A stretch of 64,000 nucleotides of DNA from Candidatus Reconcilbacillus cellulovorans (GCA_002507565.1 MOXJ01000015.1:54023-118022); one strand, 5' to 3'; shown: positions 1-8,264, numbered from the stretch's first letter. Numbers and translations: made by a program. Notes: generated by a model not told the origin, from the sequence alone.

Positions 1-699
1 ACCCGTCACTTCCGTGCCGTCGAACACAATCCATCTGACGCCGTAGCCGTGCAACTCGCGCAACATCGCGTCGAGCCGCTCCGGCGAAAACGGCCGCATC
101 CGGTTCGAGAGCCGCGCGACGATGCGAAACCCCGCGTCCTTCAGCTGCGCCAGCGCGAGAGGATCCGGCCGCATCGGCTGCATCACCGCCTCCTCGCGCG
201 CCATGCCGATCGCGTAGCCGGACCGGCCGCCGAACGTCCACGGCTCGACGTCGACGCCGAGTCCGTCGCGGAACGTTTCCAGCAAAAGCGGCTCCAGCGT
301 CGCTTTTGTTTTCTCATCGGCAAAAAGGACATACGTCCGGTTTTTGGAAAACCCGGCGGCGTCTAGGGCCACAACGGCGGCGTCGCGCGAATCGAACAGC
401 CGGATTCGGCCCGCCTTCGCCCACTCGTCCAGCGTCGACTCGTAAACCGCGGCCGCGCCGACTCCGGCCGCCTTCAGCCTTTCGAGCTGACGGGCGACGT
501 AACCGGCCGGATCGACCCGATAGGCCGCCGCCTCGACCAGATCGCGATAGTCGATCACGAATTCGACGCGGTCGCTTCCCGGCGTCGTTTCCGTCATTCG
601 CTTGTCGTACACAAGCGGCGCCGACGCGACGATCGACAACAGCACGAGCGCCGCCAGCGCGCGTCCGAACCACCGATCCCACCGCCGCCCGTTGACCAT
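1..699 (-). CDS. DUF5693 family membrane protein (partial, C-terminus beyond window edge)
   Basis: Only the first 233 codons are visible; the gene runs off the left edge. The start is the ATG at 699, preceded by a GGGGTG ribosome-binding site. The product opens with a basic stretch and one hydrophobic helix (about residues 12-29), then a soluble region with the segments EFVIDYRDLVEAAAYR and RQLERLKAAGVGAAAVYEST. This resembles the extracytoplasmic N-terminal part of DUF5693 proteins, which have many membrane helices in their C-terminal half and often lie near cell-wall glycan genes in Paenibacillaceae. The family match is from memory of these segments. Function is unknown. It lies 20 bases downstream of pgcA on the same strand and may be co-transcribed with it. 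Confidence 0.6.
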   Translation of the reverse strand, partial: MVNGRRWDRWFGRALAALVLLSIVASAPLVYDKRMTETTPGSDRVEFVIDYRDLVEAAAYRVDPAGYVARQLERLKAAGVGAAAVYESTLDEWAKAGRIRLFDSRDAAVVALDAAGFSKNRTYVLFADEKTKATLEPLLLETFRDGLGVDVEPWTFGGRSGYAIGMAREEAVMQPMRPDPLALAQLKDAGFRIVARLSNRMRPFSPERLDAMLRELHGYGVRWIVFDGTEVTG

Positions 700-718
700 G
701 TCCGCACCCCTTTAAGCT

Positions 719-2431
719 TCAAACCGTGCGCATCCGCGACATGACGTCGTCCGCCAGGGAGGAAAGACGGCGTTCGGCTTCCGGTTCCGTCGCGGCCTTC
801 ACGCCGAAATAAACCTTCATCTTCGGTTCCGTCCCGCTCGGCCGCACGCAAAACCACGATCCGTCCTCCAGCACGAACTTGATCGCGTTTTCCCGCGGCA
901 AACCGTCGATGCCCTGGCTGAAATCCATGACGCGAACGACGCGCGCGCCCGCGACTTCCGCCGGCGGCGACCGCCGCCATCCGTCCATCACCTGCGCCAT
1001 TCGCTCCGCGCCGTCGATTCCTTTGAACGCGATCGATTCCAGCCGTTCCCGGTAATGCCCGAACCGATCGCCCAGTTCGCGCAGGACGTCGAGCAGCGTT
1101 TTACCCTGCAGTTTGTAAAACGCCGCCGCCTCAGCCAGCAGCATCGCGGCGACGACGCCGTCCTTGTCCCGCGCGTAGTCGCCGGCCAGATAACCGTAGC
1201 TTTCCTCGTAGCCGAACACGAACGTGTGCGCGCCGGTCCGTTCGAATTCCGTCATTTTTTCACCGATGTATTTAAAACCGGTCAGCGTATTGAAGACCGT
1301 CATTCCGTATGATTTCGCGATCTCGGCGCCCAGTTCGCCGGTGACGACCGTCTTGATCACCGCGCCGTCGGCCGGCAGCCGTCCGCGTTCCCGAAGCTGG
1401 CTTAACAGATAATACGCCAGAAGCGCGCCGGCCTGATTGCCGGTCAAAAGGACGTAGTCGCCGTTCGATGCCCGCACCGCCGCGCCCACCCGGTCGCAGT
1501 CCGGATCGGTGCCGAGCACGAGATCGGCATTTAGCCGCCGCGCCTGCTCAACGGCGAGCGACAGCGCCTCCGGCTCTTCCGGGTTGGGCGATTTTACCGT
1601 CGAAAACTCGGGATCGGGTTTCGCCTGCGCCTCGACGACCGAAAGCCGCCGGACGCCGATCGATTCCAGCGCCCGGCAGACCGGCATCCGCCCTGTTCCA
1701 TGCAGCGGGGTATAGACGACCTGAAAATCGTCGCCGAGCCGTGCAGCCGCGTCCGGATTCAGGCTGACCGAGCGGACGGCGCGCAAGTACGCCTCGTCGA
1801 CGTCCGCGCCGATGCGGACGAGCAACCCGCGCCGTTCGGCTTCTTCCGGAGCGACGACGCGCACGCCGTCGAAAAAGTCGACCGACCGGATCCGTTCCGT
1901 CAGCCGCCTCGCCGGATCGGGCACGAGCTGGCCGCCGTCCGGACCATACACTTTGTAGCCGTTATATTCGGGAGGATTATGGCTCGCCGTGACGACGACG
2001 CCCGCCGACGCGCGCAGATGGCGCACGGCGAACGACAGTTCTGGCGTCGGCCGCAAATCGTCGAACAAATAAGCGCGAATCCCGTTGGCGGCCAGCACGC
2101 ATGCCGCTTCCACCGCGAATTCTCGCGACATGCGGCGCGAATCGTGCGCGATGACGACGGACCGTTCGCCCTCTGCGGCCTGATCCGCCAGCCAGGCCGC
2201 CAACCCTTGCGTCGCCCGCCGGACGACGTACCGGTTCATCCGGTTCGTGCCGGCGCCGATGACCCCGCGCAGGCCGCCCGTTCCGAACTCGAGGTCCCTG
2301 AAAAACCGATCGGCGATCTCGTCGTCGCGGCCTTCCAGTTCCCGCAGTTCCCGCTTCGTTTCCGCGTCGACCGCCGGATGGTTCAACCACAGCTCGTATT
2401 TCCGCTTCGCTTCGGCAAACGTCGCCTGCAT
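719..2431 (-). CDS. pgcA: Phospho-sugar mutase (alpha-phosphoglucomutase type)
   Basis: Interconverts glucose 1-phosphate and glucose 6-phosphate (alpha-D-phosphohexomutase superfamily), feeding UDP-glucose for wall polymers, glycolipid and capsule. At 570 aa it is full length; B. subtilis PgcA is about 580 aa. All four active-site loops are visible: the phosphoserine loop VVTASHNPPEYNGYK (Ser about residue 150), the metal loop GTDPDCDR, the sugar-specificity loop FGYEESYGY and the phosphate-binding loop RPSGTEPKMKVY. The starting ATG is followed by the usual family N-terminus, with a GTGGLRG segment near residue 50. Substrate preference (glucose or mannose) cannot be settled from sequence alone, but EESYG favours the PgcA branch. 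Confidence 0.88.
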   Translation of the reverse strand: MQATFAEAKRKYELWLNHPAVDAETKRELRELEGRDDEIADRFFRDLEFGTGGLRGVIGAGTNRMNRYVVRRATQGLAAWLADQAAEGERSVVIAHDSRRMSREFAVEAACVLAANGIRAYLFDDLRPTPELSFAVRHLRASAGVVVTASHNPPEYNGYKVYGPDGGQLVPDPARRLTERIRSVDFFDGVRVVAPEEAERRGLLVRIGADVDEAYLRAVRSVSLNPDAAARLGDDFQVVYTPLHGTGRMPVCRALESIGVRRLSVVEAQAKPDPEFSTVKSPNPEEPEALSLAVEQARRLNADLVLGTDPDCDRVGAAVRASNGDYVLLTGNQAGALLAYYLLSQLRERGRLPADGAVIKTVVTGELGAEIAKSYGMTVFNTLTGFKYIGEKMTEFERTGAHTFVFGYEESYGYLAGDYARDKDGVVAAMLLAEAAAFYKLQGKTLLDVLRELGDRFGHYRERLESIAFKGIDGAERMAQVMDGWRRSPPAEVAGARVVRVMDFSQGIDGLPRENAIKFVLEDGSWFCVRPSGTEPKMKVYFGVKAATEPEAERRLSSLADDVMSRMRTV

Positions 2432-2468
2432 GCGACCGTCCCTCCCCCGAAAACGCTTTTTCTGTCGT

Positions 2469-2909
2469 TCATTTTTCCACCTCTCGATCGGCCAGCGCGA
2501 ACATAAGCCGGCCTTCGGCGACCAGCCGCTCTCCGACCGTCGCTTTCGCCTCCCCGACGCCGATCGTTCCCTTCAGTCGGCCGATCGTCAGCTCGAGCCG
2601 GAGCGTATCGCCGGGAACAACCTTGCCGCGAAACCGAAAAGCATCGATGCCCGCAAACAGCGCGAGCTTGCCGCGATTTTCGTCCTTGCTCAGGATGGCG
2701 AACGCCCCGACCTGCGCCAACGCCTCCACGATCAGCACGCCGGGCATGACCGGATAGCCGGGAAAATGCCCCGCAAAATACGGCTCGTTCACCGTGACGT
2801 TTTTCAGTCCGACCGCACGGACGCCGGGTTCCACCTCCACGATGCGGTCGACCAACAAGAACGGATATCGATGCGGAATGACGTCCTGAATGCGGGCGGC
2901 GTCCCACAT
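2469..2909 (-). CDS. fabZ: 3-hydroxyacyl-[acyl-carrier-protein] dehydratase FabZ
   Basis: Dehydrates 3-hydroxyacyl-ACP in type II fatty-acid elongation in the cytosol. The 146-aa hotdog-fold protein has the FabZ signatures [12 protein letters not shown] and [20 protein letters not shown], with the catalytic pair His48 and Glu62. I chose the ATG at 2909 (protein start MWDAARIQ) because a GGGGGAT ribosome-binding site precedes it; an upstream in-frame ATG at 2972 would add 21 residues that match nothing in the family. It is followed by pgcA after 37 bases. In Bacillales fabZ typically closes the mbl-flhO-flhP-epuA block, and here the Rpn pseudogene and pgsA separate it from that block. Confidence 0.95.
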   Translation of the reverse strand: MWDAARIQDVIPHRYPFLLVDRIVEVEPGVRAVGLKNVTVNEPYFAGHFPGYPVMPGVLIVEALAQVGAFAILSKDENRGKLALFAGIDAFRFRGKVVPGDTLRLELTIGRLKGTIGVGEAKATVGERLVAEGRLMFALADREVEK

Positions 2910-2984
2910 ATTTCCGATCCCCCTTTGTAATTCAACCACCGGAAGTGCATAAAACCGCGCCCCGTCCGGCATCCTAACGACTGT

Positions 2985-3010
2985 CCTCCGACATCCTGCA
3001 GGGTCGGAGG
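2985..3010. repeat. Perfect 8-bp inverted repeat in the fabZ leader
   Basis: CCTCCGAC and GTCGGAGG pair around a 10-base loop that itself contains the palindrome CCTGCAGG. It lies between the pgsA stop codon and the fabZ start, in the probable 5' leader of fabZ. No T-run follows on either strand, so it is not a standard terminator. It could be an operator or an mRNA structure; no regulator can be assigned from sequence. Confidence 0.45.
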
Positions 3011-3021
3011 TTCAGATAAGG

Positions 3022-3050
3022 GAGCGTATGCACGTCATACGCTCTTTTTT
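3022..3050 (+). terminator. Terminator-like hairpin facing the plus strand, overlapping the pgsA stop
   Basis: GAGCGTATG and CATACGCTC form a perfect 9-bp stem with a 5-base loop, followed on the plus strand by TTTTTT. On the minus strand, where the neighbouring genes are read, the stem is preceded by A's and followed by CCTTATCTG, so its terminator activity for pgsA should be weak. It overlaps the pgsA stop codon (3035-3037). Confidence 0.5.
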
Positions 3051-3556
3051 GACTGCCGGTTGATATGATACACCAGAATGAGATAAATAACGCTCGTCAC
3101 GATCGAAAGCGCGATCGTCGCCCACAAAAGCGGCAGTGCGAATGGCGATCCGAAGAAAATAAGAACAATCGAAATATAAAAACAAAGCGTCGTCAGCTTC
3201 CCCATCCAGTTCGCCCGAACCGTCGACTTGCCCCGCAGATGGAAAATCGCCGAACCGAGAATCATCCCGATGTCCCGCATCGCCACCAGCGCGGCGGCTT
3301 GCCATGGTATCCACTGTTTCCACAATAAAGACACGACGATCGCCAGCATCATCAGCTTGTCCGCCAGCGGATCGAGCAACGCCCCCAGCGCGGTAGCTTC
3401 CCCGCGACGCCGCGCGAGATAGCCGTCCAGCACGTCCGTTCCGCCGGCCAGCAGGATAACGCCGAGCGCCGTCTTCGGATGGCCGGTGAAAAAAACATAC
3501 AAGTACAGAGGGATCAGACAAAAACGAAACACGGTGAACAGATTGGGGACGTTCAA
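3035..3556 (-). CDS. pgsA: CDP-diacylglycerol--glycerol-3-phosphate 3-phosphatidyltransferase
   Basis: Makes phosphatidylglycerol-phosphate from CDP-diacylglycerol, the committed step to phosphatidylglycerol in the membrane. The 173-aa product carries the complete CDP-alcohol phosphotransferase motif, D44-G45-x2-A48-R49-x8-G58-x3-D62-x3-D66, and about four to six hydrophobic helices. I place the start at the TTG at 3556, giving MNVPNLFTVFRF, typical of PgsA; it has AGGAGAGGAAGGG upstream. The longer ATG start at 3619 would add 21 basic residues and lies almost on the predicted transcription start. It has its own promoter at 3626-3654. Next to fabZ it makes a small lipid-synthesis pair. Confidence 0.92.
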   Translation of the reverse strand: MNVPNLFTVFRFCLIPLYLYVFFTGHPKTALGVILLAGGTDVLDGYLARRRGEATALGALLDPLADKLMMLAIVVSLLWKQWIPWQAAALVAMRDIGMILGSAIFHLRGKSTVRANWMGKLTTLCFYISIVLIFFGSPFALPLLWATIALSIVTSVIYLILVYHINRQSKKSV

Positions 3557-3625
3557 GGTTCCCTTCCTCTCCTCGCGAGAAGGCTTTCGTCGAAGGCGGT
3601 TCGGCATCATGGTCGCCATTTCATG

Positions 3626-3654
3626 ATTATACTATACCTCGTCCGCTTTGCGAA
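3626..3654 (-). promoter_or_regulatory. Sigma-A-type promoter for pgsA
   Basis: On the minus strand TTCGCA (3649-3654) and TATAAT (3626-3631) are separated by exactly 17 bases. The -10 is a perfect match and the -35 matches 4 of 6. It supports the internal TTG start of pgsA. Confidence 0.65.
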
Positions 3655-3904
3655 ACGAAAACACACGGCCGGCGTTCGGCAGTTCGGCAAAGATGATTTG
3701 CAGTCCGTCCGCCGGCGTGCTATGGCGTGCTATAATGAAAACGTCCACAAAACAGACGTTCGGGTATATTGTCCCTACTTTTCTCCCGTGGACGGAAGCA
3801 CCGTCCGGACAGGCGCGGGCCGCATGGCGTTGGGTGCGGCGGACGCCGTCGTCCGGACGGTTTTGTTTTGTGATACAATATTTTTAGCGAAAGGACGAAT
3901 CGCG
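3655..3904. other. Intergenic region between pgsA promoter and the Rpn pseudogene
   Basis: About 250 bases with no convincing gene. It holds a short tandem repeat (GGCGTGCTAT twice, near 3714-3735), an isolated TATAAT at 3731-3736 on the plus strand and a TACAAT at 3874-3879 that could be the -10 of the pseudogene, though no good -35 lies at the right distance from either. Nothing else recognisable. Confidence 0.4.
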
Positions 3905-4689
3905 TTGGTCAAGCGGAAAAACGTTCGGGACTCCGCGCGGAATCGGCGCGACCGGCCGAAGGCGCCGTCTTGCCTCGGTGCGGCTTCCGACGCTTCCGAG
4001 CGGACGGCCGCCGAAGCCGTTCTCCAGGAGGCGGCCGAACCTTCGGCGATCGCCCGCGAAGCGGCTGTGTCCGCAGAAGCGGCGGTGGCCTTCGAACCGA
4101 CTTCGCGGTCGACGTCGTCCGGATCGTCGTCGGCCGCATCGCCGTCGGCCGATTCCGCCGGCGTCCTCTCACGGCCGCAGGCGTCCGTCGCGTCCGGGCC
4201 GGCGGAGCCTCCCGCTGTGCCGCCCGTCCCGGTCTATCACGTGCACGACCTCGCCTACCGCGGCCTTCTGGCGGTCAAGGCGGTGTTTCTCGACTTCCTG
4301 CGCTCGTTCGTGCCCGCCGACTGGGTGCGCGACCTCGACGAAGACAGCTTCACCCAGGTCGAGTCGACGCTCTCGTCGTCGTGCTGGTCGAGGTGCAGTC
4401 GACGGTCGAGACGAGGATGGCGCTCCGGCTGCTCGGGTACATGACGGCGGCTGAAGGAAGTGCGAAGCAGGGAGGAGGCGGAAGAAGTGGCGACGAATTT
4501 CGAGCAGATGCTGGACCGGTGGCTGGAGAAGACGAAGCGGGAGGCCGGGTCGAGGGTCAGGTTGAGGAACGAAAGGCGACAGCGGTTCGGCTGATGGCGA
4601 AGGGGATGGACGACGGGTTTATCGCGGAAGTGACGGGGCTGTCGCCGGAAGAGATCGCGCGGCTGCGCCGGGAAAAGCCGTTCGCCTGA
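3905..4689 (+). pseudogene. Decayed Rpn-family recombination-promoting nuclease / putative transposase
   Basis: Pieces of a PD-(D/E)XK nuclease of the Rpn (YhgA-like) family appear in order but in changing frames. Frame 2 from a TTG at 3905 (after AAAGGACG) gives a Ser/Ala/Pro-rich stretch, then the family opening HDLAYRGLLAVKAVFLDFL and FVPADWVRDLDEDSFTQVES to about 4365. Frame 1 then gives LVEVQSTVETRMALRLLGYM, which in intact relatives lies some 40-50 residues further on. Frame 2 resumes with NFEQMLDRWLEKTKREAG (about 4490-4550). Frame 1 ends with RLMAKGMDDGFIAEVTGLS up to the TGA at 4689. At least three frameshifts and an internal deletion removing much of the catalytic core make it non-functional. 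It is the only plus-strand gene trace in this part of the window, consistent with an acquired element. The N-terminal low-complexity part may be non-coding. Confidence 0.8.
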
Positions 4690-4710
4690 AGCGGTTCGCC
4701 GAACCCTCTT

Positions 4711-4769
4711 GTCGTCGAGTGGACGAAAAAAAGTGGCTGCCGTCCGCCGCTTTTTTTCGTCCGACGACG
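4711..4769. terminator. Bidirectional intrinsic terminator
   Basis: A long imperfect inverted repeat: GTCGTCG...GGACG and CGTCC...GACGAC flank an inner AGTGGC/GCCGCT stem, with A7 on the left and T7 on the right of the inner stem. It can end transcription of the Rpn pseudogene (plus) and of the epuA-flhP-flhO-mbl block (minus). Confidence 0.75.
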
Positions 4770-4799
4770 TCGTCTGCGTCCCCCGCTCCTCGAAACCGA

Positions 4800-4822
4800 A
4801 ACTCCCGCGTGAAGCGAGAGTT
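4800..4822 (-). terminator. Hairpin just after epuA
   Basis: On the minus strand AACTCTCGC and GCGGGAGTT pair (one G-T wobble) around TTCAC a few bases after the epuA stop. The following T content is poor (TTCGGTTTCG), so this may assist rather than replace the stronger terminator at 4711-4769. Confidence 0.4.
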
Positions 4823-4826
4823 GCTT

Positions 4827-4997
4827 TTAATCAGCAAATACTAGATCAAACAGATGTTTCCACGTCTGCCACCGGAACACGTCGCCGGGGTCCCCTTTTC
4901 CCCATCCCGCATAGCCGACGACCGCGCCGGCGACCAGCACCGCCACGCACAATAACGGATAAATCAGCGGAAACCACAGACGCCGCAGGCGTCTCAC
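4827..4997 (-). CDS. epuA: EpuA family small membrane protein
   Basis: A 56-aa product with one transmembrane helix (about residues 9-30) and the C-terminal segment WQTWKHLFDLVFAD. This matches the small EpuA family (PF11772), often mislabelled 'DNA-directed RNA polymerase subunit beta', which follows flhO-flhP in Paenibacillaceae and Bacillus relatives. I chose the GTG at 4997 because GGGGGTGA, which contains the flhP stop, lies eight bases upstream; an alternative GTG overlaps the flhP stop and would add three residues. The molecular role is unknown. The position suggests a membrane or envelope function. Confidence 0.75.
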   Translation of the reverse strand: MRRLRRLWFPLIYPLLCVAVLVAGAVVGYAGWGKGDPGDVFRWQTWKHLFDLVFAD

Positions 4998-5005
4998 GCT
5001 CGCGT

Positions 5006-5839
5006 TCACCCCCGCATGGAGACGGCGAGCCCCAGCATCTGCTCCGCCGTCGCGAACGCCCGGGCCTGAAGCTGAAACGCCCGCTGCGCCGCCAACATGT
5101 CGACCATTTCGTCCGCCGGCCGAACGTTCGACTGCTCGAGCGCGCGCTGCCGCACTCGGATCGGCACGCCGCCGTCCGCCGTCCACACATTGGCGCGGTC
5201 GACGGCGTCCGCCTCCGCGGCCCCTTCGGCGAGCGTGAACCGGTTGTCGCCGACGTTGACGAGCAGATCCGGTCGAACGACGCGCACGACGGACAATCGG
5301 CCGAACTCGTTCTCCGTTCCATCAGGCATCACTTCATACAGCCGCCCCTCCGCGTCGACGCGCAGCCCGGACGCCGCCGGCACCGAGATTCGCTCCCCGC
5401 CTTCGGCCAGCACATAGGCTCCGTCCGGGGTCGTCAATACTTTCCGCTGCGGATCATCGGGGTCGACCGCCCATTCGAACGCTCCGGCGCGCGTCCAAAG
5501 CGGCTGCGGCTGAGCTGCGACCGATACTTCGAACAGTCCGTCTCCCTCAAGCGCAAAGTCGAGTTCGCGACCGGTTTCCTCGACCGGTCCCGGACGAAAG
5601 TCAAGCGCAAGCTGATGGACGTTCGCCCCCCATCCATAGGGCAGGCCGAGCGGCGTCAGCCGACCGGGCAGCCGAAAGCCGGGCGGTTGCTCGTATACCT
5701 GCGCGAGGACGTCCTCGAACGACGCTTCCCGCCGTTTGAACCCGACCGTGTCGGCATTGGCGATATTGTGCGCGGCAACCTCGAGCGCCTGCTGCGACGC
5801 CCGCATGCCGACCGCCGCGATGATCATCGATCCGTTCAT
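5006..5839 (-). CDS. flhP: Flagellar hook-basal body protein FlhP (FlgG/FlgF-like rod protein)
   Basis: A 277-aa distal-rod-type protein exported by the flagellar type III system. It starts with the conserved N-terminal helix and motif ALEVAAHNIANADTVGFKRR and ends with the conserved C-terminal helix (LEQSNVRPADEMVDMLAAQRAFQ), both needed for rod and hook packing. It lies 34 bases downstream of flhO on the same strand. In B. subtilis the order mbl-flhO-flhP is the same. It implies the rest of the flagellar apparatus is encoded elsewhere, as no other flagellar gene is in the window. Confidence 0.88.
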   Translation of the reverse strand: MNGSMIIAAVGMRASQQALEVAAHNIANADTVGFKRREASFEDVLAQVYEQPPGFRLPGRLTPLGLPYGWGANVHQLALDFRPGPVEETGRELDFALEGDGLFEVSVAAQPQPLWTRAGAFEWAVDPDDPQRKVLTTPDGAYVLAEGGERISVPAASGLRVDAEGRLYEVMPDGTENEFGRLSVVRVVRPDLLVNVGDNRFTLAEGAAEADAVDRANVWTADGGVPIRVRQRALEQSNVRPADEMVDMLAAQRAFQLQARAFATAEQMLGLAVSMRG

Positions 5840-5873
5840 GAGCCGTCTAGACCTCCTTCAGGCGACGCAGGCA

Positions 5874-6761
5874 CTAGACGCGGCCGACTTCGTTGACCGC
5901 CTTTTCCAGGCTGCGGTCGTACGCCTGGACGACTTTCTGGTTCGCCTCGAACGCCCGCAGCGCCGCGACCAGTTCGACCATCGCCTGCGCAGCGTCCACG
6001 TTTGAACGTTCCAGGTAGCCTTGCCGCACTTCAACGCCGGGTTCCGGCCCGTCGAGCAGCCGGAGCAAGGCGGCGTCGCCTTCCCAGCGGAACACGCCGT
6101 CGCCTTCTCGGACGAGAGCATGCGGATCTTCCGCCACATACAGGCCGAGCGCGAGCTCGACACCGTCCGGCCCCGTCACCGGCGCGCCGGAAGCGTCGAC
6201 GAAACGGCCGTCGGGCGTCACGCGCCATTGTGAAACATCCGCTCCCGGCGGCAAAACGATCGGCCGCCCGTCCCGGCCGAGCACCTCGAACCCTTCCGGC
6301 GTCGTCAGCCTGCCTCCCGTACCGGCGACGAAACGTCCGTTCCGCGTCAAGCGCAATTCCCCGTCTGCGTTGCGCACGGCGAAAAACGCCTGCGGCTGAA
6401 ATACGCGCGCGCCCGTTTCATCGACGCCGATACCGTAAGCGCCGAACCGCACGCCGTCGACCGGAATGTCGGATACCAGCGCGAAGTCGAGCGGACGACC
6501 GGTCTCCTCCAGGTCGCCCTGTGCCCAGACATGCAGGTTTTCCTCGGCGATGACGGCCGTGTTCAATCTGCCGATCGGCCTGGCCGCGGGTACGGCGTTT
6601 CCGCCGACGGCGTGAATCAACATCTCCGGAAACGAGCGCAGGACGGCATTCGACTGTTTAAAGCCGGGCGTGTTGAGATTGGCGACATTGTTCGTGACGA
6701 TCTGGTGCCGCCGCTGTTCGGCCAACATACCGGCGGCCGCCGTATACAGTCCCCGCAGCAC
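5874..6761 (-). CDS. flhO: Flagellar hook-basal body protein FlhO (rod protein)
   Basis: A 295-aa FlgG/FlgF-family protein. The N-terminus MLRGLYTAAAGMLAEQRR and motif QIVTNNVANLNTPGFKQS are diagnostic of flagellar rod/hook proteins, and the C-terminal LERSNVDAAQAMVELVAALRAFE matches the closing helix. It begins 15 bases downstream of mbl and is followed by flhP, matching the conserved Bacillales order. FlhO and FlhP together complete the distal rod in B. subtilis, so they likely act as a pair here. Confidence 0.88.
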   Translation of the reverse strand: MLRGLYTAAAGMLAEQRRHQIVTNNVANLNTPGFKQSNAVLRSFPEMLIHAVGGNAVPAARPIGRLNTAVIAEENLHVWAQGDLEETGRPLDFALVSDIPVDGVRFGAYGIGVDETGARVFQPQAFFAVRNADGELRLTRNGRFVAGTGGRLTTPEGFEVLGRDGRPIVLPPGADVSQWRVTPDGRFVDASGAPVTGPDGVELALGLYVAEDPHALVREGDGVFRWEGDAALLRLLDGPEPGVEVRQGYLERSNVDAAQAMVELVAALRAFEANQKVVQAYDRSLEKAVNEVGRV

Positions 6762-6776
6762 AACATTCGCCCCTTT

Positions 6777-7790
6777 CTATCGCGACTTCACCTTGGCAGC
6801 CTTCACCATATCCAGATGATCAAGCATGATACCCGTTCCTTTGGCGACACAGCCCATCGGATCGTCCGCCACGACGACGGGCACCTGCAGCTCGTTCGCC
6901 AACAACTTGTCCAGGCCGTGAAGCAACGCACCGCCGCCGGTCAGCATAATACCGCGATCGATGATATCGGCCGCAAGCTCGGGCGGCGTCCGCTCCAGCA
7001 CCGATTTGGCCGCCGAAACGATCGCCGAGACCGGTTCCCAGAGCGCCTCGCGGATTTCTTCCGAGCAGACCGTCACCGTCATCGGCAGTCCGGACACCAT
7101 GTCCCTCCCTCGGATCTCCATTTCGTCCGACCGGCCGCCTTCTAGAACCGTGCCGATTCGGATTTTAACGTCTTCGCTTGTCCTTTCTCCGATCAACAAT
7201 TTATACTTGTTACGAATATACTTGGAAATCGCTTCGTCGAACTTGTCCCCCGCGACGCGAACAGAAGAGGAGGTCACGACGTCGCCCATCGAAAGGACGG
7301 CGATGTCCGTCGTTCCCCCGCCGATGTCGATCACCATATGGCCGCACGGCTGGAAAATGTCCATGCCCGCGCCGATCGCGGCGGCTTTCGGCTCTTCCTC
7401 CAGCAGGACTTCCCGCGCCCCGCACCGCTCGGCGGCTTCGCGGATGGCTTTCTGTTCCACGGACGTGATGTTGGTCGGCGCGCAGATCAGAATGCGGGGA
7501 CGGCTGAACCACGACCGGCCGCCGACTTTGCCGATGAACGATTTCAACATCATTTCCGTAATCTCGAAATCCGCGATGACGCCGTCGCGCAGCGGCCGAA
7601 TGGCGACGATGTTGCCCGGCGTCCGCCCGACCATTCGGCGGGCCTCCTCACCGACCGCAAGCACGCGTCTCGTCTCCTGCTCGATCGCCACCACCGACGG
7701 CTCGTTGAGCACGATGCCGCGCCCCTTGACATAAATCAGCACATTGGCAGTTCCCAAGTCGATCCCGATGTCTTTGGAAAAAAGCGACAT
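6777..7790 (-). CDS. mbl: MreB-like actin homologue Mbl (rod-shape determination)
   Basis: Bacterial actin that guides lateral wall synthesis under the membrane. The 337-aa product shows the actin-fold ATP site: phosphate 1 loop GIDLGTANVLIYV at the N-terminus, phosphate 2 loop DIGGGTTDIAVL and adenosine loop GIMLTGGGALLHG. The N-terminal MSLFSKDIGIDLGT is typical of Mbl. The start ATG at 7790 has GGGGGG upstream; a further in-frame extension to 7865 has no support. Location between spoIIID and flhO identifies it as mbl rather than mreB or mreBH. Confidence 0.93.
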   Translation of the reverse strand: MSLFSKDIGIDLGTANVLIYVKGRGIVLNEPSVVAIEQETRRVLAVGEEARRMVGRTPGNIVAIRPLRDGVIADFEITEMMLKSFIGKVGGRSWFSRPRILICAPTNITSVEQKAIREAAERCGAREVLLEEEPKAAAIGAGMDIFQPCGHMVIDIGGGTTDIAVLSMGDVVTSSSVRVAGDKFDEAISKYIRNKYKLLIGERTSEDVKIRIGTVLEGGRSDEMEIRGRDMVSGLPMTVTVCSEEIREALWEPVSAIVSAAKSVLERTPPELAADIIDRGIMLTGGGALLHGLDKLLANELQVPVVVADDPMGCVAKGTGIMLDHLDMVKAAKVKSR

Positions 7791-7907
7791 CCGCCGACAG
7801 CCCCCCGCTTCCGATCGCCGCAAAACGACACGTAATCTATTATGATCTTCGCCACAAAAAAACAAAATCCTTCTTTCGGCTCTTTCTTCTTCAGTCGAGG
7901 CGCTTGT

Positions 7908-8231
7908 TCAAGAACGGAGACCGACCAGCGAGTCCGGTGGCGAGGGTGGAGTCGGGGACGATGAGGAAGAAGTCTCGTTTTGGCGGGACCGCTTGTATTT
8001 GATTTTGGTCGCTTCCCCGCCGCGAAGATGCCGGATCGATTTGTGGTATTCGAGGATCATCTTGACTTGATGCGCCAGATCGGGGTTGATTTCGGGAAGC
8101 CTCTCTGTTAAATCTTTGTGCACCGTGCTTTTGGAAACGCCGAATTCCTTGGCGATGTGGCGTACCGTTTGGCGCGTCTCGACCAGGCTGCGGCCGATTT
8201 TGATGGTACGTTCTCGGATATAATCGTGCAA
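7908..8231 (-). CDS. spoIIID: Stage III sporulation transcriptional regulator SpoIIID
   Basis: Mother-cell DNA-binding regulator acting between sigma-E and sigma-K. The 107-aa product contains the helix-turn-helix RHIAKEFGVSKSTVHKDL followed by LPEINPDLAHQVKMILEYHK, close to the family consensus. The start is a TTG at 8231 with GGGAGG nine bases upstream; the longer ATG start at 8330 would add 33 residues and cross the predicted sigma-E promoter. The C-terminus carries an extra Ser/Pro-rich tail (SSSSSPTPPSPP) beyond the usual length of about 90 aa. Linkage to mbl is conserved in Bacillales. Confidence 0.93.
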   Translation of the reverse strand: MHDYIRERTIKIGRSLVETRQTVRHIAKEFGVSKSTVHKDLTERLPEINPDLAHQVKMILEYHKSIRHLRGGEATKIKYKRSRQNETSSSSSPTPPSPPDSLVGLRS

Positions 8232-8264
8232 AACCGCTCGCCTCCCTGCCTGACGTTTTGGTAC

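Noticed and set aside
3479..3904. Upstream part of the long plus-strand frame entering the Rpn pseudogene
   Set aside because: It runs antisense to pgsA and its promoter, lacks a ribosome-binding site, and family similarity begins only well after the TTG at 3905.
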